Source of the DNA: Pseudoalteromonas arctica
Lineage (GTDB): Bacteria; Pseudomonadota; Gammaproteobacteria; Enterobacterales; Alteromonadaceae
Length of the DNA: 64,000 bases
Direction of reading: 5' to 3'
Assembly: GCF_012927645.1 (NCBI RefSeq)
Contig: NZ_JABBMT010000001.1
Location: 1 to 64,000, forward strand
Positions 49,899-59,807 of the stretch are shown in pieces. Position numbers and translations under genes: made by a program. A model generated the notes under the pieces. It did no database searches. It was not told the origin of the DNA and saw nothing but the letters and a program-made list of their open reading frames with translations. How positions within the stretch are numbered: the first letter of the stretch is position 1; every line of letters starts with the position of its first letter.

Positions 49899-50825
49899 TT
49901 AGAGTGCTTGTTCAAGCTCTGGTAGCACATCAAATAAATCAGCTACTAAACCATAATCCGCCACTTGGAAGATTGGCGCATCAGGGTCTTTATTGATAGC
50001 CACAATCACTTTTGAGTCTTTCATACCTGCTAAGTGCTGAATTGCGCCACTGATACCCACTGCAATATATAAGTTAGGCGCAACAATTTTACCCGTTTGA
50101 CCTACTTGCATGTCATTGGGTACAAAGCCTGCATCAACCGCAGCACGAGACGCGCCAATAGCTGCACCTAGTTTATCGGCAATACCATTAAGTAATGAGA
50201 AGTTCTCGCCGTTTTGCATACCGCGTCCACCTGATATAACCACCTGTGCAGCGGTTAACTCTGGACGCTCAGATTCGGTTTGCTCAACACTTACAAAGGC
50301 GCTTAATTCACTGCTAAACACAGAGTCAACAACACGACTCTCAGCGGGAGTTTGCTCATCTTGCAGATCAAAGCTACTTGCGCGAACGGTTATCACTTTT
50401 TTGCTATCAAGTGATTTTACAGTCGCAATGGCATTACCTGCATAGATTGGCCGTTTAAATGTATCAGCGTCAACCACATCAATGATTTCTGAAATTTGTG
50501 CAACATCAAGTAATGCGGCAACACGTGGCATAAAGTTCTTGCCCGTTGTAGTGGCACTCGCAACAAGATGCGAATAATCTGGCGCAAGCGATAACACTAA
50601 ATCGGCGATATTTTCTGCTAACTGATGTGCATATGCACTGTTATCGGCAACTAATACACCGTTTACACCCGCAATGCTGGCAACCGCTTCACTCATCGGT
50701 GCTACGTTTTCACCCGCAATGAGTACATCAACTGCAAAACCAAGCTTTAAGGCCGCATTAATCGTTTTTGATGTTTCAGGCTTTAAAATGCCATTGTCAT
50801 GATCTGCAATAACTAATGTTTTCAT
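49899..50825 (-). CDS. etfA: Electron transfer flavoprotein alpha subunit
   Basis: The 308-aa protein is the alpha subunit of ETF, which carries electrons from acyl-CoA and other dehydrogenases to ETF-ubiquinone oxidoreductase. The FAD-binding C-terminal half has VISGGRGMQNGENFSLLNGI, GAAIGASRAAVDAGFVPNDM and QVGQTGKIVAPNLYIAVGIS, GAIQHLAGMKDSKVIVAIN. Length and motifs match the family. It follows etfB by the width of a single base and is translated from the same operon. A strong terminator ends the transcript. Confidence 0.97.
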   Translation of the reverse strand: MKTLVIADHDNGILKPETSKTINAALKLGFAVDVLIAGENVAPMSEAVASIAGVNGVLVADNSAYAHQLAENIADLVLSLAPDYSHLVASATTTGKNFMPRVAALLDVAQISEIIDVVDADTFKRPIYAGNAIATVKSLDSKKVITVRASSFDLQDEQTPAESRVVDSVFSSELSAFVSVEQTESERPELTAAQVVISGGRGMQNGENFSLLNGIADKLGAAIGASRAAVDAGFVPNDMQVGQTGKIVAPNLYIAVGISGAIQHLAGMKDSKVIVAINKDPDAPIFQVADYGLVADLFDVLPELEQAL

Positions 50826-51572
50826 TTAAATCACCTTCGCTTGTGTTTTTAATAAATCAACTAACTGTGCTACATCATTAACAATGATTCCGCCACTGCG
50901 TTTAGCAGGCTCATTCACTGTAACAAGTTGAATACGCGGTGTTAAATCAACACCTAAGCTATCGGCTGCAATTACCTCTAGTGGTTTACGTTTTGCTTTC
51001 ATGATATTTGGCAATGACGCATAACGCGGTTCATTCAAACGTAAGTCTGTTGTAACAACAGCTGGCAGTTTTAAAGCCACGGTTTGTAAGCCGCCATCTA
51101 CTTCACGAGTTACATTAATCGTGCCATTTGCAACATCTACTTTTGAAGCAAATGTGCCTTGCCCGCGCCCAGTAAGAGCTGCCAGCATTTGACCTGTTTG
51201 ATTGTTATCTGAATCAATCGACTGTTTACCTAAAATCACCAGTTCAGGAACTTCTTGCTCGACGATTTTAGCAAGCAGCTTTGCAACGTGCAGTGATTCT
51301 AATTTTTCGTCAGTCTCAATATGAATCGCTTTATCGGCGCCCAGTGCCAGTGCTGTACGTAATTGTTCTTGAGATGCTTTAGCACCAATAGTTACAGCAA
51401 TCACTTCTGTGGCAGTGCCCGCTTCTTTTAGACGGATAGCTTCTTCAATGGCAATTTCACAAAACGGGTTAAGTGCCATTTTCACATTAGTTAGATCAAC
51501 GCCGCTATTATCTGCTTTAACGCGTGCTTTTACGTTGTAGTCGATAACTCTTTTTATTGGAACGAGAACTTT
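50826..51572 (-). CDS. etfB: Electron transfer flavoprotein beta subunit
   Basis: The 248-aa beta subunit (start ATG 51572, reading [20 protein letters not shown]) pairs with EtfA and binds AMP and the electron-donor proteins. Conserved parts are [60 protein letters not shown] and [20 protein letters not shown]. An upstream in-frame ATG at 51620 lies within an operator-like site and would add [15 protein letters not shown], so it is rejected. The gene is divergent from the ETF-QO gene with two LiuR-like sites between them. Confidence 0.97.
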   Translation of the reverse strand, partial: KVLVPIKRVIDYNVKARVKADNSGVDLTNVKMALNPFCEIAIEEAIRLKEAGTATEVIAVTIGAKASQEQLRTALALGADKAIHIETDEKLESLHVAKLLAKIVEQEVPELVILGKQSIDSDNNQTGQMLAALTGRGQGTFASKVDVANGTINVTREVDGGLQTVALKLPAVVTTDLRLNEPRYASLPNIMKAKRKPLEVIAADSLGVDLTPRIQLVTVNEPAKRSGGIIVNDVAQLVDLLKTQAKVI

Positions 51573-51604
51573 CATAGCAACTCCATATTTTTTAAACCTA
51601 CAAG

Positions 51605-51669
51605 CTAACGTGTACGTCAACCTATTTATTTTATGAAATCAGACTACTTACTGTTGACGTAAACGTCAA
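51605..51669. promoter_or_regulatory. Two LiuR/FadR-type palindromes between etfB and the ETF-QO gene
   Basis: TTGACGTAAACGTCAA (51654-51669) is a near-perfect palindrome (TTGACGT-AA-ACGTCAA). CTAACGTGTACGTCAA (51605-51620) is an imperfect second copy 49 bp away. The ACGT-N2-ACGT core resembles the LiuR motif described for branched-chain amino-acid and ETF genes in gammaproteobacteria. It lies between the divergent promoters, so both operons may be controlled. Confidence 0.6.
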
Positions 51670-51769
51670 CCTAAAATAACCTTAAACTATTCATCGCCTG
51701 TAACGTTTCATTTGCAAGTATGAAATTGCCCTCGTAAAGGCACAGGTCCGTCACATAAAAGAGGTTTAT

Positions 51770-53416
51770 ATGGTCGAACGCGAAACCATGGAATTTGATG
51801 TCGTTATTATCGGCGCAGGCCCTGCAGGCTTAGCTACCGCCATACGATTAGCGCAACAAGCACAAGAAAAACAACAAGAGTGCATGATCTGCGTGGTTGA
51901 AAAAGGCTCAGAAGTGGGCGCCCATATTTTATCGGGCGCAGTATTTGAAACCACCGCTTTGGAGGAGTTACTGCCCAATTGGCAAGAACTTGACGCACCT
52001 GTCACAACCAAAGTGACCAATGATGAGATTTATTGGTTTAATAACGAAAATAAAGCAACCGCTATCCCTCATTTTGCTACCCCTAAAACATTTCATAATC
52101 ATGGCAACTATATTGTCTCTATGGGTAACGTATGTCGTTGGCTAGCAGAGCAAGCCGAAAACCTTGGCGTTGAGATTTTCCCAGGTTTTAGCGCTCATTC
52201 ATTAATAATAGAAGACGATACCGTAAAAGGTATTGTTACTGGCGATATGGGCCTTGATAAAGACGGCAATGAAAAAGATGGTTTTATGCCAGGTATGGAA
52301 CTTCGTGCCAAATACACTGTATTTGCTGAAGGTTGTCGTGGCCACTTAGGCAAACAGCTGATCAATCAATTTGCGCTTGATCAAGATGTCTCACCGCAAC
52401 ATTATGGTTTAGGCTTTAAAGAAATTTGGCAAATAGATCCTGCCAAACACAAGCAAGGTCATGTTGTTCACGGAACTGGTTGGCCTTTAAGTACAGATAC
52501 TAACGGTGGTGCGTTTATGTACCACAGTGATAATAATCAAGTTGTAGTCGGCTTAATCGTTGATTTAAATTACTCAAACCCGTATTTAAGCCCGTTTGAT
52601 GAATTTCAGCGCATGAAACACCACCCAATCTTTAAAGATGTATTAGCTGGTGGCGAACGTATTGCTTATGGCGCTCGTGCGATTGCTAAAGGTGGTTTGC
52701 ACTCATTACCAAAAATGCACTTCCCAGGTGGTTTGTTGGTCGGCTGTGATGCTGGCACCTTAAATTTTGCCAAAATCAAAGGTAACCACACAGCGATGAA
52801 ATCAGGCATGATTGCCGCTGAGGTTATTTTTAAAGCCTTGAGTAACGCGCAGGCGCACTCCGATCTTACTGAGTATACACAAGCCTTTAAACAAAGCTGG
52901 GCCTATAAAGAGTTGCATCAATCTCGCAACTTTGGTCCTGTAATGCATAAACTAGGTAAATTTATAGGAGGAGCTTATAATACCCTTGATCAAAATATTT
53001 TTGATGGTGGCTTACCTTTTACTTTTAAAGATAATACACCTGATCACTGCACATTAGTTGATAAAAAACATGCAGATAAAATTAACTACCCAAAACCTGA
53101 TGCTGTACTTAGCTTTGATAAATTGTCATCTGTATTTTTATCAAACACTAACCATGAAGAATCTCAGCCGTGTCATTTACAACTAAAAAACAACGCCATT
53201 CCTATTGACGTAAACCTTGTAAAATTTGACGAACCAGCGCAGCGCTATTGTCCCGCGGGGGTTTATGAAGTGCAACAGGTTAACGGAAAAGATGAGTTTG
53301 TGATCAATTCACAAAATTGTGTGCATTGTAAAACCTGCGATATTAAAGATCCCAGCCAAAATATTACCTGGGTAACCCCTGAAGGTGCTGGAGGGCCAAA
53401 CTACCCCAATATGTAA
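51770..53416 (+). CDS. Electron transfer flavoprotein-ubiquinone oxidoreductase (ETF-QO)
   Basis: ETF-QO accepts electrons from ETF and passes them to ubiquinone at the inner membrane. The 548-aa protein starts with the FAD-binding motif VVIIGAGPAGLATAIRLAQQ, has the GSEVGAHILSGAVFE and later GLHSLPKMHFPGGLLVGCDA region, and closes with the [4Fe-4S] cysteines CPAGVYEV and CVHCKTCDIKDPSQNITWVT, then PEGAGGPNYPNM. ATG 51770 is followed by an additional ATG at 51788 (MEFDVVI) that may be the true start. It is divergent from etfBA. Confidence 0.95.
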   Translation: MVERETMEFDVVIIGAGPAGLATAIRLAQQAQEKQQECMICVVEKGSEVGAHILSGAVFETTALEELLPNWQELDAPVTTKVTNDEIYWFNNENKATAIPHFATPKTFHNHGNYIVSMGNVCRWLAEQAENLGVEIFPGFSAHSLIIEDDTVKGIVTGDMGLDKDGNEKDGFMPGMELRAKYTVFAEGCRGHLGKQLINQFALDQDVSPQHYGLGFKEIWQIDPAKHKQGHVVHGTGWPLSTDTNGGAFMYHSDNNQVVVGLIVDLNYSNPYLSPFDEFQRMKHHPIFKDVLAGGERIAYGARAIAKGGLHSLPKMHFPGGLLVGCDAGTLNFAKIKGNHTAMKSGMIAAEVIFKALSNAQAHSDLTEYTQAFKQSWAYKELHQSRNFGPVMHKLGKFIGGAYNTLDQNIFDGGLPFTFKDNTPDHCTLVDKKHADKINYPKPDAVLSFDKLSSVFLSNTNHEESQPCHLQLKNNAIPIDVNLVKFDEPAQRYCPAGVYEVQQVNGKDEFVINSQNCVHCKTCDIKDPSQNITWVTPEGAGGPNYPNM

Positions 53417-53449
53417 ATTATTTTAAATTTTGAACTAATCCTAAATTGC

Positions 53450-53472
53450 AGGGGGCTTCGGCCCCTTTTTTA
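53450..53472 (+). terminator. Terminator after ETF-QO gene
   Basis: GGGGGC and GCCCC pair around TTCG and are followed by TTTTTT. Confidence 0.85.
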
Positions 53473-53516
53473 CGCTATGCTCAATAATAACCGCCTAATA
53501 GTAAAGAGTAATATGT

Positions 53517-53990
53517 ATGCCGTCGTCAAATGTAGTGTTTCGTTTTTTAGCTGAGCCCACCGATGTTAACTTTGGAGGAAAAGTCCACGGTGGTGTTGTC
53601 ATGAAATGGATTGATCAAGCTGGTTATGCATGTGCCGCTGGTTGGAGTGGTCACTACTGCGTCACAGTATCAGTGGCTGGTGTGAAATTTCGCCGCCCTA
53701 TTCTTGTTGGGCAAATTGTTGAGGTAGAAGCTAAAATTGCCCATACGGGTAAAACAAGCATGCAAATCTTTATACAAGTGCGATGTGGTGATCCCAAAAC
53801 ACAAAATATGGTTGAAACAAACCACTGTGTTATTAGTTTCGTAGCCATGGATGAAACTGGCTACCCTGTTAATGTGCCAGAATATGTGGCAGTGAGTAAC
53901 GAAGAGAAACAACTTGAAAACTACGCAATAAAAATGAAAGAAATTGCCATTGAAACTGAAACCTTACTACACAAATGCGAACCAGAATAA
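53517..53990 (+). CDS. Acyl-CoA thioesterase (YciA-like hotdog)
   Basis: The 157-aa protein is a hotdog-fold thioesterase: VVFRFLAEPTDVNFGGKVHG (entry with the active-site Asp-Asn region), GVVMKWIDQAGYACAAGWSG helix, VTVSVAGVKFRRPILVGQIV and AKIAHTGKTSMQIFIQVRCG. It resembles the cytosolic acyl-CoA hydrolase family, distinct from the homologue at 36351. It follows ETF-QO in the same direction but behind a terminator. Acyl chain specificity is unknown. Confidence 0.87.
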   Translation: MPSSNVVFRFLAEPTDVNFGGKVHGGVVMKWIDQAGYACAAGWSGHYCVTVSVAGVKFRRPILVGQIVEVEAKIAHTGKTSMQIFIQVRCGDPKTQNMVETNHCVISFVAMDETGYPVNVPEYVAVSNEEKQLENYAIKMKEIAIETETLLHKCEPE

Positions 53991-54097
53991 TCGCCAAGTA
54001 AAGTTTACATAAAATTAGAAGACGATATTGATACGGATATGGATGTCGCGTCTGTTTCAGTGCAATACATGTTCTAAAGTTTTTTAAACTCCCCTTA

Positions 54098-54127
54098 TTT
54101 AAGGCAGCTTCAGGCTGCCTTTTTTAG
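54098..54127 (+). terminator. Terminator upstream of trmO
   Basis: AAGGCAGC and GCTGCCTT pair around a short TTCAG loop followed by TTTTT. It ends the thioesterase transcript. Confidence 0.8.
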
Positions 54128-54171
54128 TATGAACAGGTAGAATAGCGTATCTTCAACAGTCATTGAGTTTC

Positions 54172-54876
54172 ATGAGCAATTTTCAACTAACGGCCATCGG
54201 CCATATTCAATCTCCCTATAAGCAGAAGTTTGCTATTCCTCGCCAACCGCGTTTAGTGCCACAAGCCAAAGCAAAGCTTGTGTTTGCTGCTGATTTTAAC
54301 CGTGAAGAATTTGTTCGTGGCTTAGATGAATTTAGCCATATTTGGTTATTGTTTCGCTTTCATGAAACTGCTGATAAAGGCTACTCAGCCATGGTTAGGC
54401 CACCGCGTTTAGGCGGCAATGAGCGCAAAGGCGTGTTTGCCACACGCGCCACCTTTAGACCCAATGCCATTGGCATGAGTGCCGTCAAGCTTGAAGGCAT
54501 AGAGTATAAAAATGGCCAATTATGCTTATTGTTAGCGGGCATTGATTTACTCGATGGCACCCCGATTTTAGACATCAAACCATATTTACCCTATTCTGAT
54601 GCCATGATTGATGCCACCGCTGGCTTTGCTGATACTCGCCCAGAAACGCAAATGACCGTTGAGTATAGCCCGCAAGTCCATGAGTTTATTGCACAGCAAA
54701 CCGACTACCCAGAGTTGCATGATTTTATTAGTAATGTACTCAAGCAAGATCCTCGCCCTGCTTATAAAAAGCAAAAAGAGGGTGAACAAAGTTATGGGAT
54801 GACCTTGTATGATTTTAATATCCGTTGGCAAGTCCACGACGAGCATAACTATGTCACGAGCATAGAAAAAAGTTAG
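54172..54876 (+). CDS. trmO: tRNA (t6A37) N6-methyltransferase TrmO
   Basis: TrmO (TsaA/YaeB) uses SAM to methylate N6 of t6A37, giving m6t6A in threonine-type tRNA. The protein of about 234 aa shows the opening LTAIGHIQSPYKQKFAIPRQ and PRLVPQAKAKLVF, the GLDEFSHIWLLFRFHE motif, RPPRLGGNERKGVFATRATF, then RPNAIGMSAVKLEGIE and LDGTPILDIKPYLPYSD, all conserved. I start at ATG 54172 and not TTG 54163, which lacks a ribosome-binding site. It precedes proS in the same direction by 90 bp. Confidence 0.95.
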   Translation: MSNFQLTAIGHIQSPYKQKFAIPRQPRLVPQAKAKLVFAADFNREEFVRGLDEFSHIWLLFRFHETADKGYSAMVRPPRLGGNERKGVFATRATFRPNAIGMSAVKLEGIEYKNGQLCLLLAGIDLLDGTPILDIKPYLPYSDAMIDATAGFADTRPETQMTVEYSPQVHEFIAQQTDYPELHDFISNVLKQDPRPAYKKQKEGEQSYGMTLYDFNIRWQVHDEHNYVTSIEKS

Positions 54877-54966
54877 AAAAACACACTTAGCGCTTTAGTG
54901 TAAAAGCAACCGCTGATAAACTGAGTGCCCAATTGAAATAATAATTTTATAACTATCGGAATAAAC

Positions 54967-56691
54967 ATGCGTACCAGTCAATATATACTCGCAACACTTA
55001 AAGAAACGCCATCAGATGCTGAAATTGTATCGCATCAATTAATGTTAAGAGCGGGCATGATCCGTCGCGTCGCGTCGGGCCTATATACTTGGTTACCCTC
55101 TGGGTTACGCGTGTTACGAAAAGTCGAAAAAATTGTACGTGAAGAAATGGACAAAGCAGGTGCAATCGAAATGTTGATGCCTGTTATTCAACCTGCGGAT
55201 CTATGGGAAGAGTCTGGCCGTTGGGAACAGTTTGGCCCAGAGCTTATGCGTTTTACTGACCGTCATAATCGTACTTTCGCGTTAGGACCAACCCATGAAG
55301 AAGTGATCACCGACTTTGTTCGTAAAGAAGTAAGTTCGTATAAACAATTACCGCTTACTTTGTATCAAGTACAAACAAAAGTGCGTGATGAACGCCGTCC
55401 TCGTTTTGGGGTTATGCGCGCGCGTGAATTTACCATGAAAGATGCCTATTCATTTCATTTAAGTGAAGAATGTTTAGATGCAACTTATCAAGTAATGCAC
55501 AAAGCATACTGTAATATATTCGATCGCTTAGGCCTTGACTACCGTCCTGTTATTGCTGATACCGGCTCTATCGGTGGTAGCGTATCTCATGAATTTCATG
55601 TGTTAGCTGAATCAGGTGAAGATGCGATTGCCTTTAGTGATAACAGTGACTACGCAGCAAACATCGAAAAAGCAGAAGCATTAGCACCAAGTGAAGCACG
55701 CCCTGCACCGAGCAAAGAATTAAACGCATTCCCTACCCCAGATGCAAAAACCATTAATGAGCTTAAAAAGCATTACGGTGTTAAACCTCATCGTGGTGTT
55801 AAAACGCTGATTGTTTACGGAGCAGCAAATGAAGATGGCCAACGTGATTTAGTTGCATTAGTGATACGTGGCGATCATGAACTAAACGAACTTAAAGCTG
55901 AAAAGCATCCATTAGTAGATTCGCCACTAACAATGGCAAACGAAGCTGACATCATTGCTGCTATTGGCGCTAAACCTGGCTCATTAGGGCCTGTTGGCTT
56001 AACCATGCCAATTATTATTGACCGCACAGCCAATGTGATGGCTGATTTTGTTGCTGGCGCTAATAAAGATGACGAGCATTACAGTGGCATAAACTGGGAC
56101 CGCGATGTAACTGAGTATGAAGTTGCTGATCTACGTAATTGTGTCGAAGGTGATCCTAGTCCATGTGGTAATGGTACTTTACATATCAAACGCGGTATTG
56201 AAGTTGGCCATATTTTCCAGCTTGGTACTAAGTACTCAGAAGCGATGAAAGCTGGCGTACTAAGCGAATCAGGTAAAAACCAAATAATGACCATGGGTTG
56301 TTACGGTATTGGTGTATCGCGTATTGTTGCAGCGGCTATTGAACAAAATAATGACCAATACGGTATTATTTGGCCACAGCCAATCGCCCCATTCGATTTA
56401 GCTATTGTACCAATGAATATGCATAAATCGCATCGTATTCCTGATATCGCAAATAATCTTTACGACGGTCTAAAAGCCGCAGGCTTAGACGTGTTATTTG
56501 ATGATCGTAAAGAGCGCCCTGGTGTAATGTTTAACGACATGGAATTGCTTGGTGTATCTTTCACCTTAGTAATTGGTGAGCGTAATCTTGATGAAAACAA
56601 GGTTGAGCTAAAAAATCGCCGTACCGGTGAAAAGCTAATGATTGATATTGATACCGCTGTTGAAGCAATAAAAGCAGCCATGAACGCTTAA
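54967..56691 (+). CDS. proS: Prolyl-tRNA synthetase
   Basis: The 574-aa enzyme charges tRNA-Pro. It is the bacterial type with an editing insertion: class II motif 1 around [20 protein letters not shown], motif 2 in [20 protein letters not shown], the editing (INS) domain between about residues 225 and 405, motif 3 in [20 protein letters not shown], and the anticodon-binding domain at the end. [20 protein letters not shown] is the standard start. A strong terminator follows. Confidence 0.97.
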   Translation: MRTSQYILATLKETPSDAEIVSHQLMLRAGMIRRVASGLYTWLPSGLRVLRKVEKIVREEMDKAGAIEMLMPVIQPADLWEESGRWEQFGPELMRFTDRHNRTFALGPTHEEVITDFVRKEVSSYKQLPLTLYQVQTKVRDERRPRFGVMRAREFTMKDAYSFHLSEECLDATYQVMHKAYCNIFDRLGLDYRPVIADTGSIGGSVSHEFHVLAESGEDAIAFSDNSDYAANIEKAEALAPSEARPAPSKELNAFPTPDAKTINELKKHYGVKPHRGVKTLIVYGAANEDGQRDLVALVIRGDHELNELKAEKHPLVDSPLTMANEADIIAAIGAKPGSLGPVGLTMPIIIDRTANVMADFVAGANKDDEHYSGINWDRDVTEYEVADLRNCVEGDPSPCGNGTLHIKRGIEVGHIFQLGTKYSEAMKAGVLSESGKNQIMTMGCYGIGVSRIVAAAIEQNNDQYGIIWPQPIAPFDLAIVPMNMHKSHRIPDIANNLYDGLKAAGLDVLFDDRKERPGVMFNDMELLGVSFTLVIGERNLDENKVELKNRRTGEKLMIDIDTAVEAIKAAMNA

Positions 56692-56709
56692 TTATTAGCC
56701 CTCTACAAC

Positions 56710-56739
56710 AAAAAAACCGCGTAATGCGGTTTTTTTGTT
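56710..56739 (+). terminator. Terminator after proS
   Basis: AAAAAACCGC and GCGGTTTTTT pair around GTAAT and the stem runs into T8. Confidence 0.9.
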
Positions 56740-56840
56740 TTTCCATGATCATTAATTGTCATAGATGTTTCGTCTAACAGTCTTATAAACGTCATTCAAG
56801 TTGCTTAACTTTGTTACTATTACACCGTGAGTAACCTCCT

Positions 56841-57683
56841 ATGCACAATATCGAAAAAAGTGATAAAAAGTACTATCCAGCCGTTTGGATCTCCGATGTA
56901 CATTTAGGCTATAAAGATTGTCGAGCCGATTACCTACTCGACTTTTTAAATAGAATTGAGTGCGATACCCTTTATCTAGTGGGTGACATCGTCGATTTAT
57001 GGTCTATGAAGCGAAATTTTTATTGGCACCCTAGTCACTATCAAGTATTAGCCTGTATTCAAGCCAAAGCAGTTCAAGGTACTCGAGTGATTTATATTCC
57101 CGGCAATCACGATGAAACATTCAGGCAATATATAAACAACAGCTTATTCGGTATTGAAGTCCACCAGCAATATATTCATACCACAAAGGCTAATAAGCGC
57201 TTTTTGCTTGTCCATGGTGATGACTTTGACTCTGCCACTCGCTACAACAAGCTAATAAGTATTGCAGGTGATGCGGGTTATGATTTTTTACTTTTTTTAA
57301 ATCGCTGGACGAACCGTATTCGCCGGCTGTTTGGTCAGAACTATTGGTCACTCGCAGCGTGGATAAAAGCACGCGTTCATAAAGCACGAGAAGCAATAGA
57401 AGCTTTTGAAAATGCAGCTATTCATGAAGCAAAAAAACAAGGTGTTGATGGAATTATTTGTGGTCATATCCATCACCCTGAAATTAAAGTCGTTGATGGT
57501 ATTGTTTACTGTAACGATGGAGACTGGATAGAAAGTTGTACAGCTCTGGTAGAACAAGAAAATGGTCGTATCGAATTACTACACTGGTCTGATACTCAAA
57601 CAGTAATTAATTCGGCTGATATTACCAAACTTAATCAAAATCTTGGCGGAGAAAAAGCTAAACCAGAAAAATCAGCAGCTTAG
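56841..57683 (+). CDS. UDP-2,3-diacylglucosamine diphosphatase-like metallophosphoesterase
   Basis: The 280-aa calcineurin-type phosphoesterase has the metal motifs VWISDVHLGYKD (D-x-H), LYLVGDIVDLW (GD), VIYIPGNHDETF (GNHD), FLLVHGDDFD (His) and IICGHIHHPE (GHxH). This resembles the LpxH-like family that hydrolyses UDP-2,3-diacylglucosamine in lipid A synthesis, but the protein is longer than E. coli LpxH and has an internal helical section (residues 130-190) typical of a separate clade. It stands alone. Substrate is inferred from family only. Confidence 0.78.
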   Translation: MHNIEKSDKKYYPAVWISDVHLGYKDCRADYLLDFLNRIECDTLYLVGDIVDLWSMKRNFYWHPSHYQVLACIQAKAVQGTRVIYIPGNHDETFRQYINNSLFGIEVHQQYIHTTKANKRFLLVHGDDFDSATRYNKLISIAGDAGYDFLLFLNRWTNRIRRLFGQNYWSLAAWIKARVHKAREAIEAFENAAIHEAKKQGVDGIICGHIHHPEIKVVDGIVYCNDGDWIESCTALVEQENGRIELLHWSDTQTVINSADITKLNQNLGGEKAKPEKSAA

Positions 57684-57691
57684 AATTTAGA

Positions 57692-57717
57692 CTATGTGGT
57701 TTATTTTAACCACATAG
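57692..57717. terminator. Hairpin between the phosphoesterase and the NatB gene
   Basis: CTATGTGGTT (57692-57701) and AACCACATAG (57708-57717) form a 10-bp stem with a 6-nt loop. Weak T-rich sequence follows on both sides; it lies between convergent genes. Confidence 0.65.
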
Positions 57718-57817
57718 CTAATTTATCCTTCAAAACTTTTGTCTTTATGGGTTTAGTTATATACCTGCTGTAATACAAAGACGTTTGATCTGTATTTAGT
57801 ATTTCCTGCGCATCGTG

Positions 57818-59029
57818 TTACCTAAATAAGACTGCTTCTTTATTAAACCATTTAACACAAAATGCTAATAACGCACCTGCAACAATAACGGTCGCTAAAA
57901 AGATTAGTCCAAGTAGCGTATAATCAATCGTGCCTTTGATAATTTCTTTAATCGCCAAAGCCACATTAGTTACCGGGATAAATGCGGTTTTAGCGGTTAG
58001 CTCCACATTCGGTAATAAGGCAACTATAATAGGAAATATCACCCCCATGCTCAGTGGAGTCATATAATTTTGCGCTTCTTTAAAGCTACGTGCATAAATC
58101 GATATTGCTAACGAAAGGGAAGAAAAAATAGCGGCAACGGGCAATAAAATAATAAAAATGAGTGTCAAGTCTAATACTCGTAATGAACTAAATGCTGTTT
58201 TTACCACATCCAAATCAATGAAAGTAATCGCAATACTGATCCATATACCCATACTCAACACGGTTATGGTTGTGGTCGCGATTGATGCTGCAAGTAAAGT
58301 AATAAATTTACCTAATACAAGTTGCGTACGGGTGATTGGTGTCAGTAGTAAGGTTTCTAATGTGCCGCGTTCTTTTTCACCTGCACCTAAATCAATAGCT
58401 GGGTATGTTGCTCCCATCAATACTAATGGAATAAGTAAGTAAGGAATAAAGCCGCCTATTTTCTCACCTAAATTTTCTCGTTTATCAGCAGTATCAACTT
58501 TCACAACTTTGATTGGATCAATAATCGCACTTTGTTGCTCAACTGAAACACCATAACTCAATAATTTTTCAGCTCTTAGGTTATTACCAAACTCTTCAGC
58601 AAGCTCTTTTACTCTATCGAATAAAAAGTTAATCGCTTTGGCATCGTTATAAACCACTTGCCACTGGCTTTGTTTTGCGTCATCAAGGTTTTGTTTGGCA
58701 TCTGCGGGTAAGAAAATCCCCATATCAATGGTGCCAGCTTTAACAGCCTGTGTAAGCTCTGCAACTGTATTAAAGGTATGTTCACCTTTATATAATTGAA
58801 AGCTTTTATGGTAAAAAACTTTATCTGTGAATGATTGTGCATATTCGCCATTGATAATGGCATAGGTATGAACTTTTTGTTCGGCTTCTAGTGTTGCTTG
58901 AGAACTAATAAATGCCATCACCGCAAATAATAATGGAAAGATAGCCACTGGCAATGCAACAATAAAAATGAGTGTTTTTTTATCGCGTAATAACTCTTTT
59001 AATTCCTTTTTAAATACTTCAAACATCAC
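57818..59029 (-). CDS. ABC transporter permease (NatB-like)
   Basis: The 403-aa protein has an N-terminal membrane segment followed by a large extracytoplasmic domain, then about five transmembrane segments, the ABC-2 type layout of NatB. FIPYLLIPLVLMGATYPAID and LGAGEKERGTLETLLLTPIT are the signature coupling region. It overlaps the ATPase gene by 11 bases and is translated with it. In Bacillus NatAB exports sodium; substrate here could be Na+ or a drug. Confidence 0.85.
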   Translation of the reverse strand: MMFEVFKKELKELLRDKKTLIFIVALPVAIFPLLFAVMAFISSQATLEAEQKVHTYAIINGEYAQSFTDKVFYHKSFQLYKGEHTFNTVAELTQAVKAGTIDMGIFLPADAKQNLDDAKQSQWQVVYNDAKAINFLFDRVKELAEEFGNNLRAEKLLSYGVSVEQQSAIIDPIKVVKVDTADKRENLGEKIGGFIPYLLIPLVLMGATYPAIDLGAGEKERGTLETLLLTPITRTQLVLGKFITLLAASIATTTITVLSMGIWISIAITFIDLDVVKTAFSSLRVLDLTLIFIILLPVAAIFSSLSLAISIYARSFKEAQNYMTPLSMGVIFPIIVALLPNVELTAKTAFIPVTNVALAIKEIIKGTIDYTLLGLIFLATVIVAGALLAFCVKWFNKEAVLFR

Positions 59030-59807
59030 GTTTCTCCGTTAAAATGTTCATAAACGCTTGGTTTAGCTCTTCACTGTTACCTGCCTGTTTAAACTCTTCA
59101 ACAGTGCCGTCAAAACAACTGATCCCTTCGTTGATCACCGCAACGCGGTCACACAGTAGCGCTACTTCATCTAAATGGTGGGTTGAGAATATAACTGGAG
59201 TCCCTTGTGCTTTGAGCCCTTTGATAAATTCGATCACTGTTTGTGTGGTCATAATATCTAACCCCGTTGTCGGTTCATCGAGTACCACTACTGCGGGATG
59301 GTGCACAACTGCGCGAGCTATATTGGCTTTTTGTTTCATACCTGTTGATAGGTTTTCTGCGCGTTTATCAATAAAGCTATGCATATCAAGTAGGTCAAAT
59401 AATTCATCGCAGCGCGTTTTAATCGCGGCTTTATTCATACCATGTAGTTTTGCAAAATATTCTATATTCTCTTTTACCGTTAAGCGTCCATATAAACCAG
59501 TACTGCCAGATAGAAAACCAATAGACTTACGACCAAATAGTGGTTTTTTAATAATGTCTTCGCCAGCAATGATTATTTGTCCTTCATCGGGTTTTAACGC
59601 TGTCGAGAGCATTCTTAGCGTGGTGGTTTTTCCTGCACCATTAGGACCGAGTAAGCCAAGCACTTCACCTTTATTACAATGAAAACTGACATTTCGCACT
59701 GAATGAAAATAATCTTTATCTTCACGGGGATCTATTTTATCGACTTTGTTTTTTTTATGATCTTTGGTTAGCTTAAATTTCTTTTTAAGCTCCGTAACTT
59801 CTATCAT
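59019..59807 (-). CDS. ABC transporter ATP-binding protein (NatA-like)
   Basis: The 262-aa ATPase has Walker A GLLGPNGAGKTTTLRML (about residue 50), signature NLSTGMKQKANIARAV, Walker B VVVLDEPTTGLDIM and the switch His in FSTHHLDE. It belongs to the exporters of the NatA/CcmA type and powers the permease encoded directly downstream. Its ATG overlaps the end of the DUF3025 gene by four bases, so the three form one transcript. Confidence 0.92.
   Translation of the reverse strand: MIEVTELKKKFKLTKDHKKNKVDKIDPREDKDYFHSVRNVSFHCNKGEVLGLLGPNGAGKTTTLRMLSTALKPDEGQIIIAGEDIIKKPLFGRKSIGFLSGSTGLYGRLTVKENIEYFAKLHGMNKAAIKTRCDELFDLLDMHSFIDKRAENLSTGMKQKANIARAVVHHPAVVVLDEPTTGLDIMTTQTVIEFIKGLKAQGTPVIFSTHHLDEVALLCDRVAVINEGISCFDGTVEEFKQAGNSEELNQAFMNILTEKRDV

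Noticed and set aside
54586..54846. Minus-strand frames opposite trmO and proS
   Set aside because: Shadow frames of strongly conserved genes, with no protein-like motif.
59044..59682. 212-aa plus-strand frame opposite the NatA gene
   Set aside because: Its composition is the complement of the ATPase motifs and it has no start context; a shadow.
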